The notes: generated by a model from the sequence alone, not told the origin. A DNA stretch of 64,000 bases from Desulfovibrio inopinatus DSM 10711 (GCF_000429305.1 NZ_AUBP01000024.1:1-64000); one strand, 5' to 3'; counted from the stretch's first letter, positions 9,720 through 18,473 are shown. Numbers and translations are program-made.

Positions 9720-10672
9720 TGGTCTGCGCTCGCTGTGTTGAGTTGATCCATATCGTCGTTAGACAACGTGAGGTCCAGGGCAAGGACGAGTTGTTTCAAT
9801 TGATCGATGGTCGTGGCGCTGGCAATGGGGGCGGTCAGGCTCGGGCGCTTCATGATCCAGGCCAAGGAGACGGCCGCAACCGGGGCGTTGTGAAGTTGTG
9901 CAACCTCGTCCAATGCGGCAAGAATACGCAAGCCTCGGTCATTCATATATTTATCGAGAAAAGCGGCACCGCGATTGCTGTTTTTCAGATCGGCCTTGGT
10001 CCGATATTTTCCGGAAAGAAAGCCGCTGGCCAAGGAAAAATAGCTGACAACGCCGAGACCGTGTTGCACGCATACATCTTCCAACGGACCTTCGAAGCTG
10101 CTCCGACTATACAAGTTATACTCGGGTTGATGGGCGATGAATTGCGGGAGTTTTTTGTCTTTACTGACGTGCATGATGTCATTGAGCCGTTTTGCCGAGT
10201 AGTTTGAGGATGCGATATACCGGACCTTGCCGTCTTTGATGAGGCTGGTAAATGCTTCCAACGTTTCCTCGAAAGGCACGGTTCCATCGTCTTGATGCGC
10301 ATAATAGATGTCAATGTAATCGGTTTGCAGTCGTTTCAACGAATCTTCGGCTGATTGAATGATATACTCCTTGCCTAACCCCTTGGATCCGTCCCCCATG
10401 GGCATACCGACTTTGGTGCCGATGATGACGCGGTCTCGCTTGCCGGATTGCGCCAGCCATTTGCCGATAATGGTTTCGGATTCGCCGCCGTGATTCCCGT
10501 CTACCCACGCGGAATAGACATTCGCCGAATCGATCATGTCGATACCGTGGTCGACAATCGCGTCGAGCATGGCAAATGATCGGGTTTCGTCCAGTGTCCA
10601 GCCAAAGACATTGCCGCCAAAAGCAAGCGGCGTCATGGTTATATCCGAATTTCCAAGATTTCGTTTTTTCAT
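9716..10672 (-). CDS. Aldo/keto reductase
   Basis: A 318-residue NADPH-dependent aldo/keto reductase with a TIM barrel. The catalytic segment IDSANVYS with its tyrosine is near residue 53. DYIDIYYAHQDD carries the active-site histidine, and IASSNYS fits the cofactor-binding barrel strand. I chose the start at 10672 (KKRNLGNSDI) because family members begin this way and a GGAG ribosome site precedes it. It is translationally coupled to the old-yellow-enzyme gene. It is divergent from methylglyoxal synthase, which makes methylglyoxal a plausible substrate. That is inference from context. Confidence 0.92.
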   Translation of the reverse strand: MKKRNLGNSDITMTPLAFGGNVFGWTLDETRSFAMLDAIVDHGIDMIDSANVYSAWVDGNHGGESETIIGKWLAQSGKRDRVIIGTKVGMPMGDGSKGLGKEYIIQSAEDSLKRLQTDYIDIYYAHQDDGTVPFEETLEAFTSLIKDGKVRYIASSNYSAKRLNDIMHVSKDKKLPQFIAHQPEYNLYSRSSFEGPLEDVCVQHGLGVVSYFSLASGFLSGKYRTKADLKNSNRGAAFLDKYMNDRGLRILAALDEVAQLHNAPVAAVSLAWIMKRPSLTAPIASATTIDQLKQLVLALDLTLSNDDMDQLNTASADQ

Positions 10673-11022
10673 GGTCTCCTCCAAAACAAACATGGTGTCG
10701 TCAATCGGCCTGCGCGTCGAGTGACGTTGTTGTGTCTCCCAAGCTCCCTTGGGAGAACGGCATACTGTTTCAGTTTATCTCTTTTTCAGAGGTATGAAAA
10801 GAAGCGGAGAGAAAACATGGTGAAGTCTGAGATATCAATTGCTGACTGTGGAGAAACAGCGTCCCAAAGATTTCATTTTACTGATATATTGTTTCGTATT
10901 ACCTGTTGTTCACTTCGTAAAAAGACGAAGATTTCCGTCTCTTTCGCATACTCTCAACAACGCGGTCACGCTTTGGGGAGAAGGCTATTTACTTTCTGGA
11001 TAATGGAAGGAGTAATGAGAAT
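10673..11022. promoter_or_regulatory. Divergent control region between aldo/keto reductase and mgsA
   Basis: No gene is seen in this 350-base divergent intergenic stretch. It carries an inverted repeat at 10735-10756 (TCTCCCAAG-CTCC-CTTGGGAGA), about 65 bases upstream of the leftward reductase start. That is a sensible place for an operator of the reductase operon. The mgsA start at 11023 has a GGAAGGAG ribosome site. Confidence 0.5.
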
Positions 11023-11499
11023 ATGAAGAAACGAAAAACTATCGCTGTTGTCGCCCACGATAATTGTAAGAAGGAACTGCTGGAATGGGCTTCTGTCAAC
11101 ATTGATATTCTTGTTCGGCATAAACTTGTCGCCACAGGCACAACTGGGGCACACGTCGAGCGTTTATTGCGAGAAACAGAGTCGTTGTCGGGGCAACAGG
11201 ATGAATTTCCCAGCGTTCACAAGTTGAAATCCGGGCCTTTGGGAGGCGATCAGCAAATGGGAGCGCTCATATCCGAAGGCAAGATTGATCTCCTGTTTTT
11301 CTTTTGGGACCCTATGCAACCGCATCCGCACGATGTGGATGTCAAAGCCTTACTGCGACTTGCCGTCCTCTACAATATTCCCACGGCATGCAATCGTTCT
11401 TCGGCCGATTTTCTCATTTCGTCTCCATTGATTGATGGAGAGTATGAACTGAAGCAGGATGATTTTAGTACGTATATTGAACGGACTGTAGAGACATAA
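11023..11499 (+). CDS. mgsA: Methylglyoxal synthase
   Basis: A 158-residue enzyme converting dihydroxyacetone phosphate to methylglyoxal and phosphate, a bypass that relieves sugar-phosphate stress. It matches the family along its length: VVAHDNCKKEL near the N-terminus, the phosphate-binding ATGTTGAHVERL, the catalytic aspartate in GPLGGDQQMGALI, and FFFWDPMQPHPHDVDVKALLRLA. It is slightly longer than the E. coli enzyme. It is a single gene, divergent from the aldo/keto reductase operon. The pairing suggests production and removal of methylglyoxal are handled side by side. Confidence 0.97.
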   Translation: MKKRKTIAVVAHDNCKKELLEWASVNIDILVRHKLVATGTTGAHVERLLRETESLSGQQDEFPSVHKLKSGPLGGDQQMGALISEGKIDLLFFFWDPMQPHPHDVDVKALLRLAVLYNIPTACNRSSADFLISSPLIDGEYELKQDDFSTYIERTVET

Positions 11500-11625
11500 A
11501 AACGAATACATGCCTTCGGCGACTCAAGAAACTTTTAACGATTAGAGTGCAAATGGAGTTGTTTGTCTCTTTTGATCAAAGGAATACAAAGAGCTTTTCG
11601 GGAAAGATGGATCAAGGAATAGAGT

Positions 11626-11844
11626 ATGCCAGGAAAAGGTGTGTTGTTTTTTGTCGTGTGGTACTTCGCAACGTGGGTCTTGGGTATGGCTCCTGGTTTT
11701 GTATATTCTTTGTATAGAAGAATATTCACTTCACCTGGACGAGAATTCCATTTCGAATCTGATGATGCTGTCGATTATGTGTTGAAAAAAAGCATCGTCT
11801 TTTTCTGTCCAAAACACCAAAACGGTATGCTGCCTTCATTTTGA
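11626..11844 (+). pseudogene. Truncated first copy of the tandem membrane-protein family
   Basis: Encodes 72 residues: one membrane helix and the start of the soluble part (PGFVYSLYRR... VDYVLKKS), matching residues 1-60 of the two genes that follow. It then ends abruptly after KHQNGMLPSF. From 11811 onward its coding sequence runs into the same sequence found in the spacer ahead of copy three. The truncation therefore looks like the product of recombination between repeats. It may still be translated, but the PH-like half is missing. Confidence 0.6.
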
Positions 11845-11961
11845 GGTATTTGATTTCATTATTGCATCCATGATAACAGAAGGTGAACAGAGAGTATGGC
11901 CTTTAATTCGCATTGGTATATTCTTCTCTTTTGGTTATTCGCATGTATGATTGGTTTTCTT
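11811..11961 (+). repeat. Direct repeat copy 1 (spacer plus gene start)
   Basis: About 151 bases nearly identical to 12476-12625. It covers the end of the truncated gene, the spacer, the ribosome-binding region and the first 22 codons of the second membrane-protein gene. The first 66 coding bases of the two copies differ at no or almost no position, while the genes beyond them have diverged strongly. Confidence 0.8.
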
Positions 11962-12465
11962 CCTGGATATCTCTATTCATTATATAGAGATAGTAGGCTG
12001 TTTCCAGGTGATGAGATGCTTTGGTTTAATGAAAAGAAAATAGATTATGTGTTGCAGAAGAGTTTCGGATTTTATTGTCTTTTGATAGTTATAGGGTCAT
12101 TTATTGCTGCCATTACCGTGTTCTCCCTCGTTTTTCGAGATGGTGATATAGTGCAAGTCGTCCTTGGGTATTTATCTGCTATTCTCTGGCCTATGGTTTT
12201 CGTGATCGGCTCGCTTGAATATTTTAATTGTGATTGTGTTGTTATAGATGAAATAATCTATGTTAAGGTGTTAAAAACAAAGTATATATGGATTTCAATT
12301 CCGTTGCTTACCGTGACACATTATGGAGTACCTTCGGAAAGGAAGTGGTTATCACGGTATCGTGGAGCTATTTACGTGGGGAAAAAGATGTATGGTTTTG
12401 GGTACATGAATAACCGAGCAGAACTTTTTCGCTATCTCGATGCGCATGGAATACAAAGAAAGTAA
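11896..12465 (+). CDS. Membrane protein with PH-like domain, tandem copy 2
   Basis: A 189-residue protein of unknown function. Residues 5-28 form an N-terminal membrane helix ending in a conserved PGYLYSLYRD turn. A short cytoplasmic loop (DYVLQKSFGF) and two more membrane helices at about 57-100 follow. A soluble C-terminus of about 80 residues (DCVVIDEIIYVKVLKTKYIWISIP) has the strand pattern of a bacterial PH-like domain. It is about 32% identical by eye to copy 3 outside the shared first 22 residues. It is richer in A and T than its neighbours, which hints at transfer. No neighbour explains the role. Confidence 0.75.
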   Translation: MAFNSHWYILLFWLFACMIGFLPGYLYSLYRDSRLFPGDEMLWFNEKKIDYVLQKSFGFYCLLIVIGSFIAAITVFSLVFRDGDIVQVVLGYLSAILWPMVFVIGSLEYFNCDCVVIDEIIYVKVLKTKYIWISIPLLTVTHYGVPSERKWLSRYRGAIYVGKKMYGFGYMNNRAELFRYLDAHGIQRK

Positions 12466-12475
12466 GATAGCATTG

Positions 12476-12625
12476 AAAACACTAAAACGATATGCTGTCT
12501 TTATTTTGAAGTAATTGATTTCGTTATTGTATTCATAATAACAGAAGGTAACAGAGAGCATGGCCTTTAATTCGCATTGGTATATTCTTCTCTTTTGGTT
12601 ATTCGCATGTATGATTGGTTTTCTT
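12476..12625 (+). repeat. Direct repeat copy 2 (spacer plus gene start)
   Basis: About 150 bases nearly identical to 11811-11961, differing by a one-base indel in the ribosome-site region and scattered substitutions in the spacer. It ends at the same codon of the third membrane-protein gene. A block like this could drive recombination that adds or removes gene copies. Confidence 0.8.
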
Positions 12626-13117
12626 TCAGGGTATATTTATTCGTTGTATAGAGATAAGAAAGTATTTCCAGGAGATGAAGCGCTTTTATTAAATGAAAAA
12701 CCAATTGATTTTTTTATAAAGAAGAGAAAAATATTCTTTACTTTTTCTGTTTTGTTTGTTGCGTTCTCTTTTGGAGCGTTGCTCTATTCTTTGTTATTTG
12801 AAGAACATGCTATTGTATTGGTTTTATTTAGATCTGTTATTGCTTTGGTTGTTGCTCTTATACTTCTTTTTGGTTCTTTTGAGGACTATAATGCGGATTG
12901 TGTTATTGTTGATGGTGTGCTTTATATCAAAGTATTACGAACACGATATCGTTGGCTGGAAATCCCACTAGCTGATATTACAGGGTTTGGTGTGTATGGT
13001 CGTGGGAGTTCAATGTATATTCAACAGGGGAAAAAACGCTATTCATTGGTGCTTATTGCGAATAGAACAGAACTAACTGATTTTCTTCGAGCCCATGGAG
13101 TAAAAGGAGGTGGGTAA
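12560..13117 (+). CDS. Membrane protein with PH-like domain, tandem copy 3
   Basis: A 185-residue paralogue of the preceding gene with the same plan: an N-terminal membrane helix, the SLYRDKK turn, a loop (IDFFIKKRK), two membrane helices and a C-terminal PH-like domain (DCVIVDGVLYIKVLRTRYRW, then YSLVLIANRTELTDFLRAHG). The first 22 residues are identical to copy 2 while the rest is divergent, which suggests gene conversion of the 5' end. It is AT-rich with frequent TTT and ATT codons. Function unknown. Confidence 0.75.
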   Translation: MAFNSHWYILLFWLFACMIGFLSGYIYSLYRDKKVFPGDEALLLNEKPIDFFIKKRKIFFTFSVLFVAFSFGALLYSLLFEEHAIVLVLFRSVIALVVALILLFGSFEDYNADCVIVDGVLYIKVLRTRYRWLEIPLADITGFGVYGRGSSMYIQQGKKRYSLVLIANRTELTDFLRAHGVKGGG

Positions 13118-13203
13118 TAACAACAGAAATTGAATTGCTTCATCTCTTCACAATATCGAAATAACACCACATTCCAGACGTCCCCTTTTTCATCTCAAGG
13201 GGT

Positions 13204-13226
13204 CTGGGGAGGATAATCCTCCCCAG
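13204..13226. terminator. Hairpin cluster between convergent genes
   Basis: An 11-base-pair inverted repeat CTGGGGAGGAT-A-ATCCTCCCCAG lies between the membrane protein and the leftward lysA. A second stem just before it (CCCCTT...AAGGGG, 13170-13201) and a GC-rich tail CCGCCAGAGGC follow the same style. It probably ends both transcripts. From memory, similar hairpin-plus-CCGCCGGAGGC blocks recur at gene ends in Desulfovibrio genomes. Confidence 0.6.
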
Positions 13227-13292
13227 CCGCCAGAGGCATGCCTTTCGCGCCGAAGGCGTCAGCTTACCTCCTTCATCTTTCTTCTTTTTCTC

Positions 13293-14546
13293 TTATCCTT
13301 CAATGCTTTCCAATTCGAGTTCGACGAGATCGCGGTAGGTTTCGCGTTTTCTGGCAACGATGACCTTGTCGCCGTCAACGATGATTTCCGCAGCGCGAGC
13401 GCGTGAGTTGTAATTGGAAGACATCGTAAATCCGTAGGCACCGGCCGAGAAGACGGCGAGCAGTTCACCGGGTTCGACATCGGGCAGGTCACGATCACGG
13501 GCGAGGAAGTCGGTGGATTCGCAGATGGGGCCGACAACATCGACATTCTTTTCTGGTCGACCTTTGGGGGCCACTTCCGAAATGAGGTGATAGGAGCCAT
13601 AGAGCGACGGCCGGGCCAGGTCGTTCATAGCGCTGTCGACGATAACGAAATGCTTGCTCGGTGTGGTCTTGGTGTACACCACGTTGGTGACGAGAATACC
13701 GCTGTTGCCAGCAATGACGCGGCCCGGTTCCAGGATAAGCGTCAGATCGGTTCCGGCGAGAGCATCGGTGATGGCTTTGCCGAATTCTGTGGGATGCGGG
13801 GGCTCTTCGGCATCGTAGGGGATACCCAAACCGCCGCCGAGGTCGAGATATTTGACTGTGATACCGGCTTCGGTGAGTCGCTTGTGGAAAGCCATTATTT
13901 TATCCAGCGCTTCAAGGAACGGCTCAATGGTGGTGAGCTGGGAACCGATATGGCAATCGATACCAATCGGCTCAATGGCTTCCATTTCGGCAGCGGCCTT
14001 GTAGGCGAGTAACGATTGTTCGATGTCGAGGCCGAACTTGTTCTTTTTCATACCCGTGGAAATATACGGGTGGGTCTTGGGGTCGACATCGGGGTTGATA
14101 CGCAGGCTGATGCGGGCAACTTTTCCCAAGTCTTTGGCCACGGCATTGATGCGTTCGAGTTCGCCCATGGATTCCACGTTGAACATGAGAATACCGGCAA
14201 GCAGGGCTTCTTCGATTTCTTCCGTGCGTTTGCCAACACCGGAATAGACGATTTTGTCAGCAGGAATACCGGCCTTAAGGGCACGGAACAGTTCGCCACC
14301 GGACACGATGTCCATCCCGGCACCCTGTTCGCCGAGCAGTTGCAGAAGCTTGAGGTTGGAGTTGGCTTTCACCGAAAAGCAAGTGATGTGTTCGATGCCT
14401 TCAAAAGCGGAATCAAAGGCTTCGAAGTGGCGGCGCAGGGTGGCGGCGCTGTAAACATAGAGAGGCGTGCCATAGGTGGCGGCAAGATCGGCCACCTTGA
14501 CATTTTCGGCATAGAGTTCGCCGTTTTTGTACTCAAAATAGTGCAT
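13293..14546 (-). CDS. lysA: Diaminopimelate decarboxylase
   Basis: A 417-residue PLP enzyme of the fold III decarboxylases, catalysing the last step of lysine synthesis (meso-diaminopimelate to lysine). The PLP lysine lies in FSVKANSN near residue 60. HIGSQL, LDLGGGLGIPY, the phosphate-binding EPGRVIAGNSG and the active-site cysteine in CESTDF all fit. The start is clear, with GAAAAGGAG upstream. Its ATG immediately follows the mutS stop, so the two are probably one transcript, an unusual pairing of DNA repair with lysine synthesis. Confidence 0.96.
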   Translation of the reverse strand: MHYFEYKNGELYAENVKVADLAATYGTPLYVYSAATLRRHFEAFDSAFEGIEHITCFSVKANSNLKLLQLLGEQGAGMDIVSGGELFRALKAGIPADKIVYSGVGKRTEEIEEALLAGILMFNVESMGELERINAVAKDLGKVARISLRINPDVDPKTHPYISTGMKKNKFGLDIEQSLLAYKAAAEMEAIEPIGIDCHIGSQLTTIEPFLEALDKIMAFHKRLTEAGITVKYLDLGGGLGIPYDAEEPPHPTEFGKAITDALAGTDLTLILEPGRVIAGNSGILVTNVVYTKTTPSKHFVIVDSAMNDLARPSLYGSYHLISEVAPKGRPEKNVDVVGPICESTDFLARDRDLPDVEPGELLAVFSAGAYGFTMSSNYNSRARAAEIIVDGDKVIVARKRETYRDLVELELESIEG

Positions 14547-17255
14547 TCAATTCTCCTTTTCGTAGGGGACAGCGCCCCATTTCTCTTTCCATTCACCAAG
14601 CAGATTCAATGCTTCCAAAGGGGTGAGCCGGTCAAGATGCAATTCCAAAAGCGCGGCGTGCAGTTCGTTTGCAAAACGGTTGCCAGTTGAAACCGGTTGT
14701 GACGGTTCGACGGGCGCGGCCAATCCGGGAAGCAGTCCCCGTGGACCCGTGGCCGGGCTGGGGGGCAGCTTTTTACGATCCTTGGATTTTTCTTCAAGCA
14801 TGCCGAGAATTTCTTTGGCGCGTGTGACCACTTTGGCTGGAACGCCAGCCAACTTGGCGACTTCGATGCCGTAACTTCGATCAGAGGGGCCGGGGACAAG
14901 ACGGCGGAGAAAAATGATATCGCCCTTCCATTCTTTGACGGCGATATTGATATTGCGCAATCCGGGCATTCTCCCTTCAAGCTGTGTGAGTTCATGGTAA
15001 TGAGTAGCAAACAGGGTACGTATTCCCGTCACGCTCCCGGCCTTGCGGTTGACGAGTTCTTCCACCACGGACCAGGCTAAAGCCAAGCCGTCGAAGGTAC
15101 TTGTCCCACGACCGATTTCGTCGAGAATGACGAGACTGCGCTTCCCGGCCTGCCGGAGAATGCGAGCCGTTTCCATCATTTCCACCATGAACGTACTTTG
15201 CCCCTGCGCGAGATTATCCGAGGCGCCGACGCGGGAAAAAATACGATCGGTGAGGCCTATATCAGCGTGCTTAGCCGGCACGAAAGAACCGATTTGGGCC
15301 ATGATACAAATGATTGCCGTTTGCCGGAGTACGGTGGATTTCCCGGCCATATTTGGCCCGGTAACGAGGAGCAGCTTGGTCTCTTCACGAATATCAAGAT
15401 CGTTCGGGATGAAATCGGCCATGCCCTGAACGGCTTCAACAACAGGGTGGCGTCCTTCCCGAATGGACAAGGACAGTCCGTCGTGCATGACGGGACGAGT
15501 CCATTGCCATTTGATCGCCGCTTCGGCCAGTCCCTGGAGGACATCAAGTTCCGCGACCACGCGCGCCATGGACATGAACCGCGGTCGGGCTGCTGCCACG
15601 GTTTCCCGCAATTGGGAAAACAGTTTATATTCTACATTTTTGCGTTTTTCGCTGGCCGACATGAGCTTGTCTTCAAGCTCTTTAAGCTGTTCGGTGATGT
15701 AGCGTTCGCTATTGGCCAGCGTTTGCCGTCGAATAAAGTGTTCGGGCGGACTTGTCTCCGATTTGGGAAGCTCGAAGTAATGCCCGAAGACCCGGTTGTA
15801 TCCGAGTTTGAGGCGAGGCAAGCTGTGGGCTTGTTTTTCATCGGCAAGCAGATTTTTGAGGAGTCCTTCCCCGTGTTCAGTCAGTTCAATGAGTTCGTCG
15901 AGTTCGGGATTGAACCCCTTTTGGAATAAGCCACCGTCGGTAATCGTGACGGGCGGAGAGTCGACCAAAGAACGCGAAAGCAGTTCGGCAATGTCGGCAA
16001 GATCATCGAAATCGTTGAGCAATTCGGAAATGGCATCGGGCAGGTTCGATGCGTCATCCGTGGAGTAGGACGTTGCGTCTATGGGATGCTGAAACAACGT
16101 CTGGATATCGGGCAAACGAAGCAAGCTCTGGCGTAATCCGACAAAATCCTTTGGAGCTGCTCGGTTGAGGAATATACGGGTACTGAGTCGTTCCAGATCA
16201 TAGACGCCGTCCAGCGCATTGCGGAGCGAGGCTCGCAAGTCAGCTTGTCCGGTGAAAAATTCCACCGCATCATGACTGCGCTGTATGGCATTCATATCGG
16301 TCCAGGGTTGGCGCAAGCGTGATTCAAGATGCCGGCCGCCCATGGCCGTCATGGTCATATCGAGAACGTTCCACAGCGTTCCTTTGCCTTTGCGACCGTC
16401 CAACCGGCGAAAAATCTCCAGGTTGCGCTCGGTCACCTCGTCAACGAGAAGATGCCGGGAAAGATTGAGCGGCGAGAAGGCGCCCAGATGCGCGAAGTCT
16501 TGTTTCTGGGTCTTTTTTAGATAGGCGAGCAGTGCCCCCATAGCACGGACGAGTTGCGGCTTGTCCTCGACATCAAGAGTAGACAAGTCGGCAACGCCTT
16601 GCGCTGTCAGAATGCGATCGCGGGATGCAGCCAGGTCGAAATCTGGTTTTATCGGCAAAAAGGAGGTCTTAATGCCCAGGTGGTGTAACGGGCGCGGCAG
16701 GTCACGTCCATCGGGCAGCAAGAGTTCACGGGGACCGATCTTTTCGGCCCATTGCCAGAGTCGAGGTTCGTCACGGCTCGACAGTCCGGTCCATTCACCC
16801 GTGGAATAGTCCACCCATGCAAGGCCACCGGCTTTGGCTTCCGTGTCCCAATAGAGTGCGGCAAGAAAGTTGTGATTTTTGGCCGGGAGATTGGCGTCGT
16901 CAATCGCCGTACCCGGAGTGAGCACGCGGGTTACTTCCCGTTTGACCAGGCCTTTGGCTTCTTTGGGATCTTCCACCTGTTCGCAGATGGCGACTTTAAA
17001 GCCTTTGTCCAGAAGCTGTGCGAGATAGGATTGTACGGCATGGTGAGGCACTCCGCACATGGGAACGGGGGCTTCGCTGTTGGGGTTGCGTGAGGTCAGG
17101 GTGATTTGCAGTTCTTTGGCTGCAACATGCGCATCCTCGAAGAAAAGTTCATAAAAATCACCCATGCGATAAAACAGCAACGCGTCAGGATATTCATCCT
17201 TAACACGCAGATAATGTTCAAGCATGGGGGTCAGTTTGACAGGTGAAGCCTTCAC
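14547..17255 (-). CDS. mutS: DNA mismatch repair protein MutS
   Basis: A 902-residue mismatch-recognition ATPase. The N-terminal mismatch-binding domain has the FYRMGDFYELF motif (the phenylalanine that stacks on the mispaired base is here). Connector, lever and clamp domains follow, then the ABC-type ATPase with Walker A TGPNMAGKST near residues 632-641, the LAQGQSTFMVEM signature and Walker B VILDEIGRGTSTFDG. The C-terminal segment (HAALLELHLDRLTPLEALN) matches the tetramerisation region. Length is normal. No mutL is nearby. Confidence 0.97.
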   Translation of the reverse strand: MKASPVKLTPMLEHYLRVKDEYPDALLFYRMGDFYELFFEDAHVAAKELQITLTSRNPNSEAPVPMCGVPHHAVQSYLAQLLDKGFKVAICEQVEDPKEAKGLVKREVTRVLTPGTAIDDANLPAKNHNFLAALYWDTEAKAGGLAWVDYSTGEWTGLSSRDEPRLWQWAEKIGPRELLLPDGRDLPRPLHHLGIKTSFLPIKPDFDLAASRDRILTAQGVADLSTLDVEDKPQLVRAMGALLAYLKKTQKQDFAHLGAFSPLNLSRHLLVDEVTERNLEIFRRLDGRKGKGTLWNVLDMTMTAMGGRHLESRLRQPWTDMNAIQRSHDAVEFFTGQADLRASLRNALDGVYDLERLSTRIFLNRAAPKDFVGLRQSLLRLPDIQTLFQHPIDATSYSTDDASNLPDAISELLNDFDDLADIAELLSRSLVDSPPVTITDGGLFQKGFNPELDELIELTEHGEGLLKNLLADEKQAHSLPRLKLGYNRVFGHYFELPKSETSPPEHFIRRQTLANSERYITEQLKELEDKLMSASEKRKNVEYKLFSQLRETVAAARPRFMSMARVVAELDVLQGLAEAAIKWQWTRPVMHDGLSLSIREGRHPVVEAVQGMADFIPNDLDIREETKLLLVTGPNMAGKSTVLRQTAIICIMAQIGSFVPAKHADIGLTDRIFSRVGASDNLAQGQSTFMVEMMETARILRQAGKRSLVILDEIGRGTSTFDGLALAWSVVEELVNRKAGSVTGIRTLFATHYHELTQLEGRMPGLRNINIAVKEWKGDIIFLRRLVPGPSDRSYGIEVAKLAGVPAKVVTRAKEILGMLEEKSKDRKKLPPSPATGPRGLLPGLAAPVEPSQPVSTGNRFANELHAALLELHLDRLTPLEALNLLGEWKEKWGAVPYEKEN

Positions 17256-17342
17256 AATATTCGCCTTGTGGACTGTAAGTATTATATCCCCGCGAGCAGC
17301 TTTGGATGGTGACTGCGGGGAGAGTGACTTGGCGTTTCAAAG

Positions 17343-17413
17343 AAAAAACGCGTTCGAAATGTACCCGGACAGAAGCGTCAAGAGACGCAGCCACAGGACG
17401 CCGAACGCGTTTT
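17343..17413 (-). terminator. Terminator of the lapA-like gene
   Basis: On the minus strand, AAAACGCGTTCG pairs with CGAACGCGTTTT, and a run of Ts follows. The loop is long and contains a second small hairpin (GCGTC-AAGA-GACGC). It sits after the lapA-like stop and ahead of mutS. Confidence 0.65.
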
Positions 17414-17434
17414 AGGATGCAAGGACGTCTTCGA

Positions 17435-17809
17435 CTACGCGGTTTGCTCGGACTCCTCGGCCTCATCACTGGGCGTGGCAGCGGGATAGGTCGATTCGAC
17501 CCGTTCGGAGGCAGCGCTCTTCAGCGCGCTGACTTCGCGCTCAAGAGAAGCGATTTTTGCTTTTTGCTTGGAAATAACGGTCATCTGGACAACTTTGTCC
17601 ACGATAAAATACAGCAGTGAGAAAATTCCACCAACTGCGAAGGCGAGGAGGATGACAAGATAAAAAGGCAATTCCTGAGATGTATAGCTGTAGTTGAATA
17701 GTTCCATCTTCAACGACATGGGCGCCGACAGCACACCCGTGTTTTGAATGAAGAACACCATGCTCAGAAAGAAAAAGATAACGAGCAGCAGGACCTTGAT
17801 GAAGCGCAT
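17435..17809 (-). CDS. LapA-domain (DUF1049) membrane protein
   Basis: A 124-residue protein with two membrane helices at about residues 3-23 and 47-70, separated by a short loop (SAPMSLKMELFNYS). A cytoplasmic coiled coil (KQKAKIASLEREVSALKS) and an acidic tail follow. This is the layout of the LapA/DUF1049 family, linked in E. coli to lipopolysaccharide assembly. The start has AGGAGGG upstream. It is monocistronic, with a terminator after it. Confidence 0.85.
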   Translation of the reverse strand: MRFIKVLLLVIFFFLSMVFFIQNTGVLSAPMSLKMELFNYSYTSQELPFYLVILLAFAVGGIFSLLYFIVDKVVQMTVISKQKAKIASLEREVSALKSAASERVESTYPAATPSDEAEESEQTA

Positions 17810-17972
17810 TGAACCCTCCTTTTGAAATTGACGCCTTGCCGTGAGCCGATTGTTTGGCCTTAAGCCGAATTTGCATCACACATTGAAAAATATCGCCGTT
17901 GAGGCATCGTGTTTTCGCACAAATGAATTTTGGTGATAATGCCTTTGCACGCCAATCTCAAGGATTTTCTCC

Positions 17973-18473
17973 TTAGGCATCTCTTGACAGTGCATCGAAG
18001 CGTGGTTTGAGCCGATCATATGTCGATAAGAGTGATTCTGGAACGACTCGGGTTGCACTAAACACGGCCATAAATGATGAATCACCATTCCAACGCGGTA
18101 CCATTTGAAAGTGGAGATGCGCGGCAATACCGGCTCCGGCTGCGCTTCCTAGATTCAACCCAATGTTAATTCCATTGGGGTTGAAAGCCTCTTTCATGAC
18201 AGCCGTCGCCTGTTGCAAAAGTGTCATACACTCTTCGGATTCGGCCTGATTGAGATCCGTCAAACAACTTACGTGACGATACGGCACCACCATGAGGTGG
18301 CCACAGTTATATGGAAATTTATTCATTATAACATACGCGTGACGTCCTCGTGTCAGAACAAGGCGTTCACGGTCTTCCGTAGTTGTCTCAGGCAGGCAAA
18401 ACACGCATGAGTCAGGCTTTGGACCAAGGATATAGTCCATACGCCAGGGTGCCCAAAGAATATTTTCTTCCAT
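17973..18473 (-). CDS. HIT-family nucleotide hydrolase/phosphorylase
   Basis: A 166-residue histidine-triad protein. CVFCLP near the N-terminus may bind zinc, and NKFPYNCGHLMVVPYRH is a conserved core segment. The active-site triad reads AHLHFQMVPRWNGD: the third His of the usual HxHxH is Gln, as in the Ap4A phosphorylase/GalT branch. Activity on diadenosine polyphosphates is therefore likely, but not proven. I chose the start at 18473 (MEENILWAPWRMDYI), where homologues begin. Confidence 0.88.
   Translation of the reverse strand: MEENILWAPWRMDYILGPKPDSCVFCLPETTTEDRERLVLTRGRHAYVIMNKFPYNCGHLMVVPYRHVSCLTDLNQAESEECMTLLQQATAVMKEAFNPNGINIGLNLGSAAGAGIAAHLHFQMVPRWNGDSSFMAVFSATRVVPESLLSTYDRLKPRFDALSRDA

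Noticed and set aside
14016-14690. Rightward 224-codon frame opposite lysA and the mutS end
   Set aside because: Antisense shadow. The leftward frames match known enzymes throughout.
15198-15929. Rightward 243-codon frame opposite mutS
   Set aside because: Antisense shadow of the conserved MutS ATPase and clamp domains.
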